Part shown: one piece after another, positions 55,059 through 62,883 of the stretch
Position numbering within the stretch: position 1 is the first letter of the stretch
Layout: each line of letters begins with the position of its first letter
Assembly (NCBI RefSeq): GCF_019012925.1
Contig: NZ_JAGIRL010000044.1
Coordinates: 1-64,000 of the forward strand
Direction: 5' to 3'
Length of the DNA: 64,000 nucleotides
Origin: Fusobacterium sp.
Lineage (GTDB): Bacteria > Fusobacteriota > Fusobacteriia > Fusobacteriales > Fusobacteriaceae
Notes under the pieces: generated by a model
Told to the model about the DNA's origin: nothing
Seen by the model: the letters and a program-made list of their open reading frames with translations, nothing else
Database searches by the model: none
Program-made: the position numbers and the translations under genes

Positions 55059-55910
55059 TTACAATAGTTGAAGATTTTTTAGAGAAAAATCTAAAATAGG
55101 TGCTGAGTGTGTCAATGCTCCACTTGAAATATAATCTATTTTTATTCCTTTTAATTTTTCAATATTTTCTTTTGTTATATTTCCTGAACACTCTATTTCT
55201 GCTCGTCCATCAATTATCTCAACAGCTTCTTTTATCATATCTGGAGCCATATTATCAAGCATTATGATGTCAGCCTTAGCTTGTACAGCCTCTCTCACCA
55301 TATCCAAATTCTCAACTTCTACTTCAATTTTTCTTACAAAAGGGGCATAAGCTTTAGCTAAATTTATAGCTTTACCAACTCCACCAGCAGCCTGAATATG
55401 ATTATCTTTTAGTAGAATTCCATCAGATAAGTTATATCTGTGATTGTGACCTCCACCCACTTTTACAGCATATTTATCAAAGATTCTCATATTAGGAGTA
55501 GTCTTTCTAGTATCGAGTAACTTAATTCCACTTTCTTCCAATAATTTTACCATACTATGAGTATAAGTTGCAATACCACTCATATGTTGCAAGTAGTTTA
55601 AAGCTGTTCTCTCCCCTGTTAATAAAACTCTAATATCTGAAATTATCTCTCCTATGATATTTCCTTTCTTTACAATATCTCCATCTTTATAGTTGATATT
55701 GAATTGAACCTCATTACTCAAAAGCTCAAAAGTTCTTTTAAAAACCTCTATTCCTGCCAAAATTCCATCCTGTTTACAAATCAATGTAAATTTTCCCAAA
55801 GTTCTATCCTTGATGATAGAATTAGTAGTTATATCCTCATTAGGAACATCCTCTTTCAGTGCCATAATTATCAAATCATCTACATTTATCTTATTAGTTA
55901 CTAAATCCAT
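55059..55910 (-). CDS. nadC: Nicotinate-nucleotide pyrophosphorylase (carboxylating)
   Basis: A 283-residue quinolinate phosphoribosyltransferase, third step of de novo NAD synthesis. GERTALNYLQHMSGIATYT, LDTRKTTPNMRIFDKYAVKVGGGHNHRYNLSDGILLKDNH split by short loops, and VEVENLDMVREAV are conserved. Overlaps nadB by 17 bp. Confidence 0.96.
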   Translation of the reverse strand: MDLVTNKINVDDLIIMALKEDVPNEDITTNSIIKDRTLGKFTLICKQDGILAGIEVFKRTFELLSNEVQFNINYKDGDIVKKGNIIGEIISDIRVLLTGERTALNYLQHMSGIATYTHSMVKLLEESGIKLLDTRKTTPNMRIFDKYAVKVGGGHNHRYNLSDGILLKDNHIQAAGGVGKAINLAKAYAPFVRKIEVEVENLDMVREAVQAKADIIMLDNMAPDMIKEAVEIIDGRAEIECSGNITKENIEKLKGIKIDYISSGALTHSAPILDFSLKNLQLL

Positions 55911-57204
55911 TCCTACTCTCCTTCATTCTCTTATCCTTTTCTATTGCTATAAATAGCTCCTCTTTTAACTCTTCAAAAGATAGCTCTCTACTCTCCACTT
56001 TTTCATCAATACTGTGTTGATAAAACTCCTCTTTTAGCAATCTCTCATTTATATCCAAAGCTGCTCTCTCACTAAAAACTAGACTCTCCAATAAAGAGTT
56101 ACTTGCTAACCTATTAGCTCCATGTACACCATTACAACTAGTCTCTCCCACTGCATAGAGATTTTTCATAGATGTAGAACTTTTCAAATCCACCTCTATT
56201 CCTCCCATAAAATAGTGTTGAGCTGGAACTACTGGTATACACTCTTTCTCTGGGTCATATCCCTCTTCTAAACACCTTTTAACAATGTTAGGAAAACGTT
56301 CCTTGATATCTATGCCCTTTTTCATAATCGGTCTCATATCAAGCCATACAAACTTTCCACCATCTTTTTTCATCTGTTCCAATATAGCTTTTGTCACAAC
56401 ATCTCTAGGTTGTAATTCATCTGTAAATCTTTCATATTTTTGATTGTATAAGAGGGCACCTTCACCTCTTACAGATTCAGAAATAAGAAATCTTCTCCCC
56501 TTCTTCTCAGAATAGAGTGTAGTTGGATGTATCTGTATATAGCTAATATCCTTTATTTTTATATCATGTTTTAAAGCAATTCCTAAAGAATCTCCAGTTA
56601 GATGTGGAAAGTTAGTTGAATTCTCAAATATACCCCCTATTCCCCCAGTTGCCAAAACAACCATTTTGGAATAAATATTGAATATCTCTCCATTTGAATC
56701 TTTTACTACTATTCCTTCACAACTATTATTATTATTGATAATATCCAACATACTTGTTTTTTCTACTATTTCAATATTCTCTCTTCTCTTTACCTGAGCT
56801 AATAGTTTGCTTGTAATCTCCTCACCTGTTATATCCTCATGATAGAGTATTCTCTCTTTAGAATGTGCTCCTTCTCTAGTAAATAGAAGCTTTCCATCTT
56901 TTGAATTAAAATCTACACCATAATCAATCAATTCCCTTATAATATCTTGAGATGAATTTATCATCACCTCAACAGATTTTTTATTATTTTCATAGTGCCC
57001 TGCTTTTAAAGTATCTTCAAAAAAGCTTGAAAAATCATCTTTTTCTTTCAATACACATATCCCACCTTGAGCTAAAAAAGAGTCACTTTCCTCTAATTTT
57101 TCTTTAGTAATTAGCAGTATCCTTAAGTTTGATGAGAGGTGCAAAGCTGTAAAACAACCTGAAACACCTGTCCCCACAACAATAACATCATATTCTCTCT
57201 TCAT
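55894..57204 (-). CDS. nadB: L-aspartate oxidase
   Basis: A 436-residue FAD enzyme making iminoaspartate for NadA. VVGTGVSGCFTALHL binds FAD, FLAQGGICV, LATGGIGGIFENSTNFPHLTG and GGIEVDLKSSTSMKNLYAVGE are the family landmarks; ESVRGEGALL lies at the active site. The C-terminal helical domain is shorter than in E. coli (about 540 residues). It starts two bases after nadA. Confidence 0.94.
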   Translation of the reverse strand: MKREYDVIVVGTGVSGCFTALHLSSNLRILLITKEKLEESDSFLAQGGICVLKEKDDFSSFFEDTLKAGHYENNKKSVEVMINSSQDIIRELIDYGVDFNSKDGKLLFTREGAHSKERILYHEDITGEEITSKLLAQVKRRENIEIVEKTSMLDIINNNNSCEGIVVKDSNGEIFNIYSKMVVLATGGIGGIFENSTNFPHLTGDSLGIALKHDIKIKDISYIQIHPTTLYSEKKGRRFLISESVRGEGALLYNQKYERFTDELQPRDVVTKAILEQMKKDGGKFVWLDMRPIMKKGIDIKERFPNIVKRCLEEGYDPEKECIPVVPAQHYFMGGIEVDLKSSTSMKNLYAVGETSCNGVHGANRLASNSLLESLVFSERAALDINERLLKEEFYQHSIDEKVESRELSFEELKEELFIAIEKDKRMKESRNGFSN

Positions 57205-57206
57205 CT

Positions 57207-58112
57207 TTATCTCCCTAATTGTAACATTTTTTTCAAAGGTTTTATTGCCTCTACCTGTATATTACTCTCTATAATAATCTCATTTTCCTCTTCACTCAAT
57301 GTTTTGTATATATTATCTAAAGTAATTTTTTTCATATCTAAACACTCCATCTTAGGTTCTGGATAATAGAATTTTTTATCTAGATTTCCACTCTCCAATT
57401 CATATAAAATACCTAATTCAGTGCAGATTATAAATTCACTATTCTCACTTTTATTTACATAGTTGATAATTCCAGATGTACTCCCTACAAAGTCACCTAG
57501 TTGTACTACCTCATTTCTACACTCTGGATGAACCAATACCTTAGCTTGAGGATATCTCTCTTTCAATAATTCTACATCCTCTTTTAACAGAGTATGGTGT
57601 ATTGGACAATATCCGTCATTTAAAATAATATTTTTATCTTTAACCTTAGTAGCTACATAACTTCCTAAATGCTTATCAGGAATAAAAAATACATTCCTAT
57701 TCTCTAACTTTTCAACAATTTTAACTGCATTAGCTGATGTTACACATATATCACTCATACTCTTTATCTCAGCTGTTGAATTTACATAACATACTACAGC
57801 CAAGTCATCGTATTTCTTTCTCATCTCATCAATCTGCTTTAAAGTAACCATATGAGCCATAGGACAATCAGAATTCATATCTGGAATTAAAATCTTTTTA
57901 TTAGGATTTAATAATTTAACACTCTCTCCCATAAAATATACTCCACACATTATTATAATATCCTCTTTTAGTTCTTGTGCTTTTTCACTTAAATAGTATG
58001 AATCACCAATGTAGTCAGCTACCTCTTGAACTTCGTTTCTAGTGTAGTAATGTGCTAGTATTACTGCATTTTTCTCTTTCTTCAACTTATTTATCTCATC
58101 TTTTATATTCAT
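57207..58112 (-). CDS. nadA: Quinolinate synthase
   Basis: A 301-residue [4Fe-4S] enzyme joining iminoaspartate and dihydroxyacetone phosphate into quinolinate. AVILAHYYTRNEVQEVADYIGDSY, IMCGVYFMGESVKLLNP, ICVTSANAVKI, HPECRNEV and FIICTELGILYEL contain the conserved cysteines and ligands. The ATG at 58110-58112 has AGGAGG right ahead; the in-frame TTG at 58130 is not a start. First gene of the operon. Confidence 0.96.
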   Translation of the reverse strand: MNIKDEINKLKKEKNAVILAHYYTRNEVQEVADYIGDSYYLSEKAQELKEDIIIMCGVYFMGESVKLLNPNKKILIPDMNSDCPMAHMVTLKQIDEMRKKYDDLAVVCYVNSTAEIKSMSDICVTSANAVKIVEKLENRNVFFIPDKHLGSYVATKVKDKNIILNDGYCPIHHTLLKEDVELLKERYPQAKVLVHPECRNEVVQLGDFVGSTSGIINYVNKSENSEFIICTELGILYELESGNLDKKFYYPEPKMECLDMKKITLDNIYKTLSEEENEIIIESNIQVEAIKPLKKMLQLGR

Positions 58113-58136
58113 CTTTCCTCCTGTATACAATATGTA

Positions 58137-58150
58137 AAGACAGTTGTCTT
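58137..58150. promoter_or_regulatory. NiaR operator
   Basis: AAGACAGTTGTCTT: half-sites AAGACA and TGTCTT around two bases, at about +4 to +17 of the nadA transcript. The NiaR sites I recall have the same GACA-N2-TGTC core, and the niaR gene is in the operon. Confidence 0.75.
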
Positions 58151-58160
58151 GTCAGTTAAA

Positions 58161-58189
58161 AGTATAGCAAATTAAATTAGTAATTTCAA
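58161..58189 (-). promoter_or_regulatory. Promoter of nadABC-niaR
   Basis: On the minus strand TTGAAA, 17 bases ending TGC, TATACT (extended -10). NiaR bound at 58137-58150 would block it. Confidence 0.82.
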
Positions 58190-58211
58190 GTTTTTAGTGA
58201 AATAAATAAAA

Positions 58212-58242
58212 AAACTTCCTTCAGAATGACTGAAGAAAGTTT
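58212..58242 (-). terminator. Terminator of fucO
   Basis: AAACTT-CTTCAG arms with one mismatch and a 5-base loop; the minus-strand tail is TTTTTATTTATTT. Confidence 0.82.
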
Positions 58243-58243
58243 C

Positions 58244-58263
58244 TTTATTACTGTTTATATACA
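58244..58263 (-). repeat. Dispersed 20-bp element, copy near fucO
   Basis: Reads TGTATATAAACAGTAATAAA on the minus strand, 2 bp after the fucO stop; two differences from the copies at 59585-59604 and 62856-62875. Confidence 0.55.
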
Positions 58264-58265
58264 TA

Positions 58266-59414
58266 TTAATATACTTTATTATATAGTTTTTCTATATCTT
58301 CCAAAGTTACATCTTTTGGATTTCCACCAGTACAAACATCTGCTAAAGCATCTTTTGATAATTTTGGTAATCCCTCTTCAGGTATTCCAATCTCTCTAAG
58401 TGTTTGTGGTATTCCTACATCAATAGCAAGTTTTCTAACTGCATCTACTGCTGATTGAGCTGCTTCCTCTCTGCTCATTCCTGTTGTATCTACACCCATA
58501 GCTCTTGCTATATCTCCATATTTATCTATACAAGCTGACATATTGAACTCCATTACTGTAGGAAGTAGTAGTGCATTAGCTACTCCATGAGGTATATCAT
58601 ATACAGCTCCTAATGGGTGTGCCATTGAGTGAACTATTCCTAATCCTACATTTGAGAATCCCATTCCTGCTACATATTGAGCTATACTCATTCCATCCAT
58701 ATCCTCTAAATTCTTATCAGCTACAGCTCCTCTTAGATGTTTTGCTATTAATTCTATAGCTTTTATCTCAAACATATCTGAAATTACATGAGCCCCTTTT
58801 GTAATATATCCTTCAATTGCATGTGTCAAAGCATCCATTCCTGTTGCTGCTATTGTTTTATTTGGCATTGTTAACATCAATTCAGCGTCAACTATTGCTA
58901 CCAATGGTATATCTTTAGGATCTACACAAACTATCTTTCTATTTTCATCCTCTAAAGTTACTACATAGTTAATTGTTACCTCTGCAGCTGTTCCACAAGT
59001 TGTAGGTAGAGCTATTATAGGTACACATTTAGTGTGTGTAGGTGCTACTCCCTCTAAAGATTTAATATCCTCAAACTCTGGGTTATTTTTTGTAATAGCT
59101 ATAGCCTTAGCTGTATCAATTACTGATCCTCCACCTACTGCTACTATAAAGTCTGCCCCTGCAGCATTAAATGCTGCTAATCCATCTTTACAGTTTTTAA
59201 CTGTTGGATTTTGTTTTATCTCTGTAAATACTGAATATGCTATATTAGCATCATCTAATACTTTTTTTACCTTATCCAATACCCCACAGCTTTCAAGTAT
59301 CTTATCACTTACAAGTAAGGCTTTTTTATACCCTCTTGCCTTTACCTCAGTTGCTAAATTCTCTCTGCTTCCTAAACCAAAATAACTTGTCTCATTCAAT
59401 ATGTATCTTGCCAT
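58266..59414 (-). CDS. fucO: Lactaldehyde reductase (1,2-propanediol oxidoreductase)
   Basis: A 382-residue group III iron alcohol dehydrogenase reducing L-lactaldehyde, and possibly other aldehydes, with NADH. The sequence follows E. coli FucO closely from ILNETSYFGLGSRENL through TTCGTAAEVTINYVVT, ATGMDALTHAIEGYIT to the end (CTGGNPKDVTLEDIEKLY). Iron ligands appear in DALTHAIEG (Asp, His), SMAHPLGAVYDIPHG (two His). GGGAGGG precedes the ATG. No fucose genes are adjacent, so the substrate in vivo may be wider. Confidence 0.92.
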   Translation of the reverse strand: MARYILNETSYFGLGSRENLATEVKARGYKKALLVSDKILESCGVLDKVKKVLDDANIAYSVFTEIKQNPTVKNCKDGLAAFNAAGADFIVAVGGGSVIDTAKAIAITKNNPEFEDIKSLEGVAPTHTKCVPIIALPTTCGTAAEVTINYVVTLEDENRKIVCVDPKDIPLVAIVDAELMLTMPNKTIAATGMDALTHAIEGYITKGAHVISDMFEIKAIELIAKHLRGAVADKNLEDMDGMSIAQYVAGMGFSNVGLGIVHSMAHPLGAVYDIPHGVANALLLPTVMEFNMSACIDKYGDIARAMGVDTTGMSREEAAQSAVDAVRKLAIDVGIPQTLREIGIPEEGLPKLSKDALADVCTGGNPKDVTLEDIEKLYNKVY

Positions 59415-59449
59415 TTTTTCCCTCCCATTATTTTTATATCCCTATTCTT

Positions 59450-59478
59450 TAAATACCCCTTTTTTCTCAATTTGTCAA
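59450..59478 (-). promoter_or_regulatory. Promoter of fucO
   Basis: On the minus strand TTGACA, 17 bases, TATTTA, roughly 40 bp before the start. Confidence 0.6.
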
Positions 59479-59506
59479 TACTAAACAGAGAAAATTTAGA
59501 TAAAAA

Positions 59507-59551
59507 AAACTATATCTAAAATCATCTGAATAAAAATTTTAGATATAGTTT
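59507..59551 (-). terminator. Terminator of the serine dehydratase operon
   Basis: 16-bp perfect stem AAACTATATCTAAAAT / ATTTTAGATATAGTTT with a 13-base loop; minus-strand tail of eight T. Confidence 0.88.
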
Positions 59552-59584
59552 AATCTCTTTTTATAAAACACAATATCTTGTGTT

Positions 59585-59604
59585 TTTATTATTGATTATA
59601 TACA
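59585..59604 (-). repeat. Dispersed 20-bp element, copy near serine dehydratase 2
   Basis: TGTATATAATCAATAATAAA on the minus strand, 1 bp after the stop. Identical to the copy at 62856-62875, the identity continuing two bases further on. Confidence 0.7.
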
Positions 59605-59605
59605 A

Positions 59606-60829
59606 TTAATTTTCTGAATCTTCTTTTAAAAATTTATCGTAATATTTAGCTAGACCACCAGTAGATGTCTCTTTATATGCAGAACACATATCTACTCCAG
59701 TCTCTTTCATTGTTATAACTACTTGGTCAAAACTTATTGTGTGATCTCCATTTGTTGAAAGAGCATAGTCAGCTGTATTTAAAGATCTTACTGCAACAAT
59801 TGCATTTCTTTCAATACAAGGAATTTGTACATATCCACCAACTGGGTCACAAGTCATTCCTAAGTGGTGCTCCATTCCCATCTCTGCAGCATACTCTATC
59901 TGCTCAGTAGTTCCACCTAAGATGTATACAGCCATTCCTGAAGCCATTGAACAAGCAGCTCCTACCTCAGCTTGACAACCACCTTCAGCTCCTGATATCG
60001 TAGCATTTTCCTTTATTAAGTTACCAATTAATCCTGCTATTGCTAAAGCTCTTAATGCTGTTGTCTCATCTAATTGATACTCCTCTATAAGAGCTCTTAA
60101 AAGACCTGGTATTACACCAGCTGCTCCACAAGTTGGAGCTGTAACTATTGTTCCAGCACTACTATTTTCCTCTGATACTGCTAAAGCATATGCAAAAATC
60201 TTCTTTGTCAACACAAGATAATTTCTTTTCTTGTCAATTTTATCGAAAATCTCTTTCGCTCTTCTTTTATATCTTAATTTTCCTGGAAGAACTCCATCTT
60301 TTCTTATTCCTCTATCTACAGCAGCATTCATTGTATCTAAAATACTTTTTAAATGCTCCCAAATAGAAGGTCCTTCACAGTACTCAACATATTCCCATAA
60401 CTCTTTATTATTCTCTTTACACCATGCCATAATATCATCCATTTTATTTAGATTATAGCATTGTCCTGCTCCACTTCTTTTATCAGTAAGTTCTTTTATA
60501 GTTCCTCCACCAACAGAGAATACCAACCACTCTTTCATAACTTTTCCATCTTTATCTAAAGCTATGAATTTCATTCCATTAGTGTGATACTCATGTATGA
60601 ACTCTGGCATCCAGATTATCTCTGTCTTAACAGGTTTTAAAGTCTCCTCTATTATCCAGTCTGTTAAGTGTCCCTTACCTGTTGCTGCTAAACTTCCATA
60701 AAGCTCAACTATATATAAGTTTGCTCCTTCAGTTTCTGCTTTAAATTTCTTTGCTGCTCTTTCTGGACCCATTGTATGAGAACTTGAAGGTCCACATCCT
60801 ATTTTAAATAATTCCTTTAAGCTATCCAT
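59606..60829 (-). CDS. sdaA: L-serine ammonia-lyase, single-chain iron-sulfur type (copy 2)
   Basis: A 407-residue paralogue of the gene at 47566-48774, with the same beta-alpha fusion. GPSSSHTMGPERAAKKF, TAPTCGAAGVIPGLL, GGCQAEVGAACSMASGMAV and TCDPVGGYVQIPCIERNA carry the cluster cysteines. Differences cluster in the middle (residues 130-210). It overlaps the PTS_EIIC_2 gene by one base (TAATG) with AGAGG ahead, so the two are coupled. Operon under the promoter at 61972-62000. It deaminates serine or a related hydroxy amino acid. Confidence 0.92.
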   Translation of the reverse strand: MDSLKELFKIGCGPSSSHTMGPERAAKKFKAETEGANLYIVELYGSLAATGKGHLTDWIIEETLKPVKTEIIWMPEFIHEYHTNGMKFIALDKDGKVMKEWLVFSVGGGTIKELTDKRSGAGQCYNLNKMDDIMAWCKENNKELWEYVEYCEGPSIWEHLKSILDTMNAAVDRGIRKDGVLPGKLRYKRRAKEIFDKIDKKRNYLVLTKKIFAYALAVSEENSSAGTIVTAPTCGAAGVIPGLLRALIEEYQLDETTALRALAIAGLIGNLIKENATISGAEGGCQAEVGAACSMASGMAVYILGGTTEQIEYAAEMGMEHHLGMTCDPVGGYVQIPCIERNAIVAVRSLNTADYALSTNGDHTISFDQVVITMKETGVDMCSAYKETSTGGLAKYYDKFLKEDSEN

Positions 60830-61869
60830 TAATTTTTACCTCTTATCTCTTCTACAGTTTTAATTTTATAATTTTTGAATATTAATGATCCTACAAATCC
60901 TGCTAGTATTCCTGAAGCCGCACACATTAAAGCAACTTTTGTTACTGTAATTGGATCATTGAAACCATACATTACCATCAATCCTGCTATTGGTGTTGCT
61001 GTTCCTTTTGCATTGTTAACAAGTCCGAAAAGAGCTACTATAACTCCTGCTAATGCTCCACCTATAAAGTTTGTTACATAAACTGGTATTGGGTTTGCTG
61101 AAATTACGTCTGCCTGTGTTAATGGCTCTATAGCTACTGCTATTGTAGTTTTTCTATCTCCAAATCCCATTCTGTGAAAAAATACTCCATTCATAAAAGA
61201 TGATCCCATTACTGATAATGCTCCAATTGCCATAGGTACACCTGTTAATCCCATCATAGCTGTTAAAGCCATTGATGATAATGGTGCAGTTGCTACTACA
61301 GTTATTACCCCTCCTAAGATAACTCCCATTAAAATTGGGCTAGAATGTGATGCAGATTCTAATATTCTTCCTATATTTAATAGAGTAGAGTTTACTATAG
61401 GGTTAGATACTGATGCTATTAATCTAGCTAATGGTGCCATAAAACAAATTACAAATATTAAATCTAATCCTTGAGGAATTTTCTCTTCTATTTTTGGTAT
61501 AATAAATGACAATATATATCCAGTTAAAAATCCTGGTAACATCCCATATCCTGGTGTCGTTCCAAATCCTGCTAATGAAATTCCAGTTAATACTGCATAT
61601 GTAGGGTTAACTCCTAATGCTAGTGGTACTAATATTGCTGCTGCAACTCCTCCCATTGATCCCGCTGCTTTACCAACTTCTCCTAAAAAAGGAACTCCAA
61701 AAAGATCTCCACCAACATATAATTGGAATGCTTCTACTAGGAAACTTGCTGTTGCTGCTCCTGCTAAAGCTCCCATAGCTTTCATTCCTCTTGGTGCTTT
61801 CATACTGAATAATGAAAATCCTCCTAAAACCACAAATAATAAAACTACTCCTTTAATAACGTCCATCAT
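60829..61869 (-). CDS. PTS_EIIC_2-type membrane protein (lone IIC)
   Basis: A 346-residue hydrophobic protein with about ten helices and many Gly. The GGVAAAILVPLALGVNPTYAVLTG and GFGTTPGYGMLPGFLTGY segments and SSFMNGVFFHRMGFGDRKTTIAVAIEPLTQAD are those of the PTS_EIIC_2 family, IIC-like proteins without partner IIA and IIB. No such partners are nearby. Coupling to a serine dehydratase suggests it transports serine or a derivative (inference), not a sugar. AAGGAG precedes the ATG. Operator-like direct repeats lie upstream. Confidence 0.8.
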   Translation of the reverse strand: MMDVIKGVVLLFVVLGGFSLFSMKAPRGMKAMGALAGAATASFLVEAFQLYVGGDLFGVPFLGEVGKAAGSMGGVAAAILVPLALGVNPTYAVLTGISLAGFGTTPGYGMLPGFLTGYILSFIIPKIEEKIPQGLDLIFVICFMAPLARLIASVSNPIVNSTLLNIGRILESASHSSPILMGVILGGVITVVATAPLSSMALTAMMGLTGVPMAIGALSVMGSSFMNGVFFHRMGFGDRKTTIAVAIEPLTQADVISANPIPVYVTNFIGGALAGVIVALFGLVNNAKGTATPIAGLMVMYGFNDPITVTKVALMCAASGILAGFVGSLIFKNYKIKTVEEIRGKN

Positions 61870-61915
61870 TTTCTCCTTCTTTGTTTGATTTTACTTTACA
61901 AAAATTAAATATAAC

Positions 61916-61954
61916 TTTACGATATGTTTCGTTCTCTTTACGTATATTATCGTT
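61916..61954. promoter_or_regulatory. Direct repeats 21 bp apart, candidate operator
   Basis: TTTACG-N8-CGTT at 61916-61933 and again at 61937-61954, offset by two helical turns, between the minus-strand -10 (61972) and the PTS_EIIC_2 start. A likely site for the divergent XRE-cupin regulator. Confidence 0.5.
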
Positions 61955-61971
61955 TTTTTAAATACATAAAA

Positions 61972-62000
61972 AGTATAACACAACATCTAAAATATTTCAA
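61972..62000 (-). promoter_or_regulatory. Promoter of the EIIC-serine dehydratase operon
   Basis: On the minus strand TTGAAA, 17 bases ending TGT, TATACT (extended -10). The gap 61870-62283 (414 bp) contains this, the repeats and the promoter at 62215-62243; the middle is A/T rich without a gene. Confidence 0.75.
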
Positions 62001-62214
62001 GATTTTTTTCACTTTAATGAAATGTTTTATTCATAAAATGCATTTATTGCAGTCTTTTATTGTTTAATAAACCATTGATTATATATAATTCCTCTATTAT
62101 AATAATATTTTTTTCATTATACTAAACTTCCATTTTTTTGAAAATTTTTTAATATTTTTGTTTTAAAATATTGTAATTTTTTTCACTATTTTTTCCTTTT
62201 TTGGCTTTTTAGAA

Positions 62215-62243
62215 TTTACTTTAATTGATCTTTATGTTATAAT
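62215..62243 (+). promoter_or_regulatory. Promoter of the XRE-cupin gene
   Basis: TTTACT, 17 bases ending TGT, TATAAT (extended -10), about 34 nt before the ATG. Confidence 0.65.
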
Positions 62244-62283
62244 TTTAATGATTAGATTTTTTGAATTGGAGGACTAGCCGTTA

Positions 62284-62817
62284 ATGAAACTAGGGGAAAA
62301 AATTAAAGCAATTAGAAAGAATAAGGACTACACCTTAAAACAATTATCAGAAATTACTGGGCTTTCGATCGGATTTTTAAGTAATATTGAAAGAGATCTT
62401 AATAGCCCATCAATTAATAATTTACAGCAGATATGTTCAGCTTTAGGAATAAATCTAATGGAGATACTTGATGAAGAAGTTGGTACTAATCCAATCACTA
62501 GAGCTACTGAAAGAGAAGAGATTTTAAAAAATATTGAAACAAACATAAAAGTTGAAAGTTTATTGAATAAAAAAGCTAGCTTGAATGGAATCGCAATTAC
62601 AATTGATGAAGAGAGTTCTTTTAGTGATATGACTTGGGGTCATAGTTATGATGAGATTGGTATTGTTATCAAGGGAGAGTTAGAGATAGAATTAGATAGT
62701 GCTCTATATCACTTATATGAAGGAGATTCAATTTTTATCAAACAGAACACTCCTCATAGATATAGAAATCCAGGTTTAGTATCATCTATTGTCTATTGGG
62801 TTTCTAGTAAAAAATAG
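62284..62817 (+). CDS. XRE-family regulator with cupin domain
   Basis: A 177-residue transcription factor. Residues 1-62 are an XRE helix-turn-helix (LGEKIKAIRKNKDYTLKQLS, then GLSIGFLSNIERDLNSPSI), residues about 105-175 a cupin (GHSYDEIGIVIKGELEIEL, HLYEGDSIFIKQNTPHRYRN) that may bind a small ligand. Members control amino acid or polyamine genes. It diverges from the PTS_EIIC_2-serine dehydratase operon and probably regulates it (inference). GGAGG is 11 bases before the ATG. Confidence 0.85.
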   Translation: MKLGEKIKAIRKNKDYTLKQLSEITGLSIGFLSNIERDLNSPSINNLQQICSALGINLMEILDEEVGTNPITRATEREEILKNIETNIKVESLLNKKASLNGIAITIDEESSFSDMTWGHSYDEIGIVIKGELEIELDSALYHLYEGDSIFIKQNTPHRYRNPGLVSSIVYWVSSKK

Positions 62818-62828
62818 ATATATTGTAA

Positions 62829-62858
62829 AAAAAACCAAACAATGAAGTTTGGTTTTTT
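62829..62858. terminator. Bidirectional terminator XRE-cupin / initiator-like gene
   Basis: AAAAAACCAAAC / GTTTGGTTTTTT, 12-bp perfect stem with a 6-base loop between convergent genes. Confidence 0.88.
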
Positions 62859-62875
62859 ATTATTGATTATATACA
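62856..62875 (-). repeat. Dispersed 20-bp element, copy near the right-edge gene
   Basis: TGTATATAATCAATAATAAA on the minus strand, 8 bp after the stop of the initiator-like gene; exact match to 59585-59604. Confidence 0.7.
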
Positions 62876-62883
62876 TTGAATTT

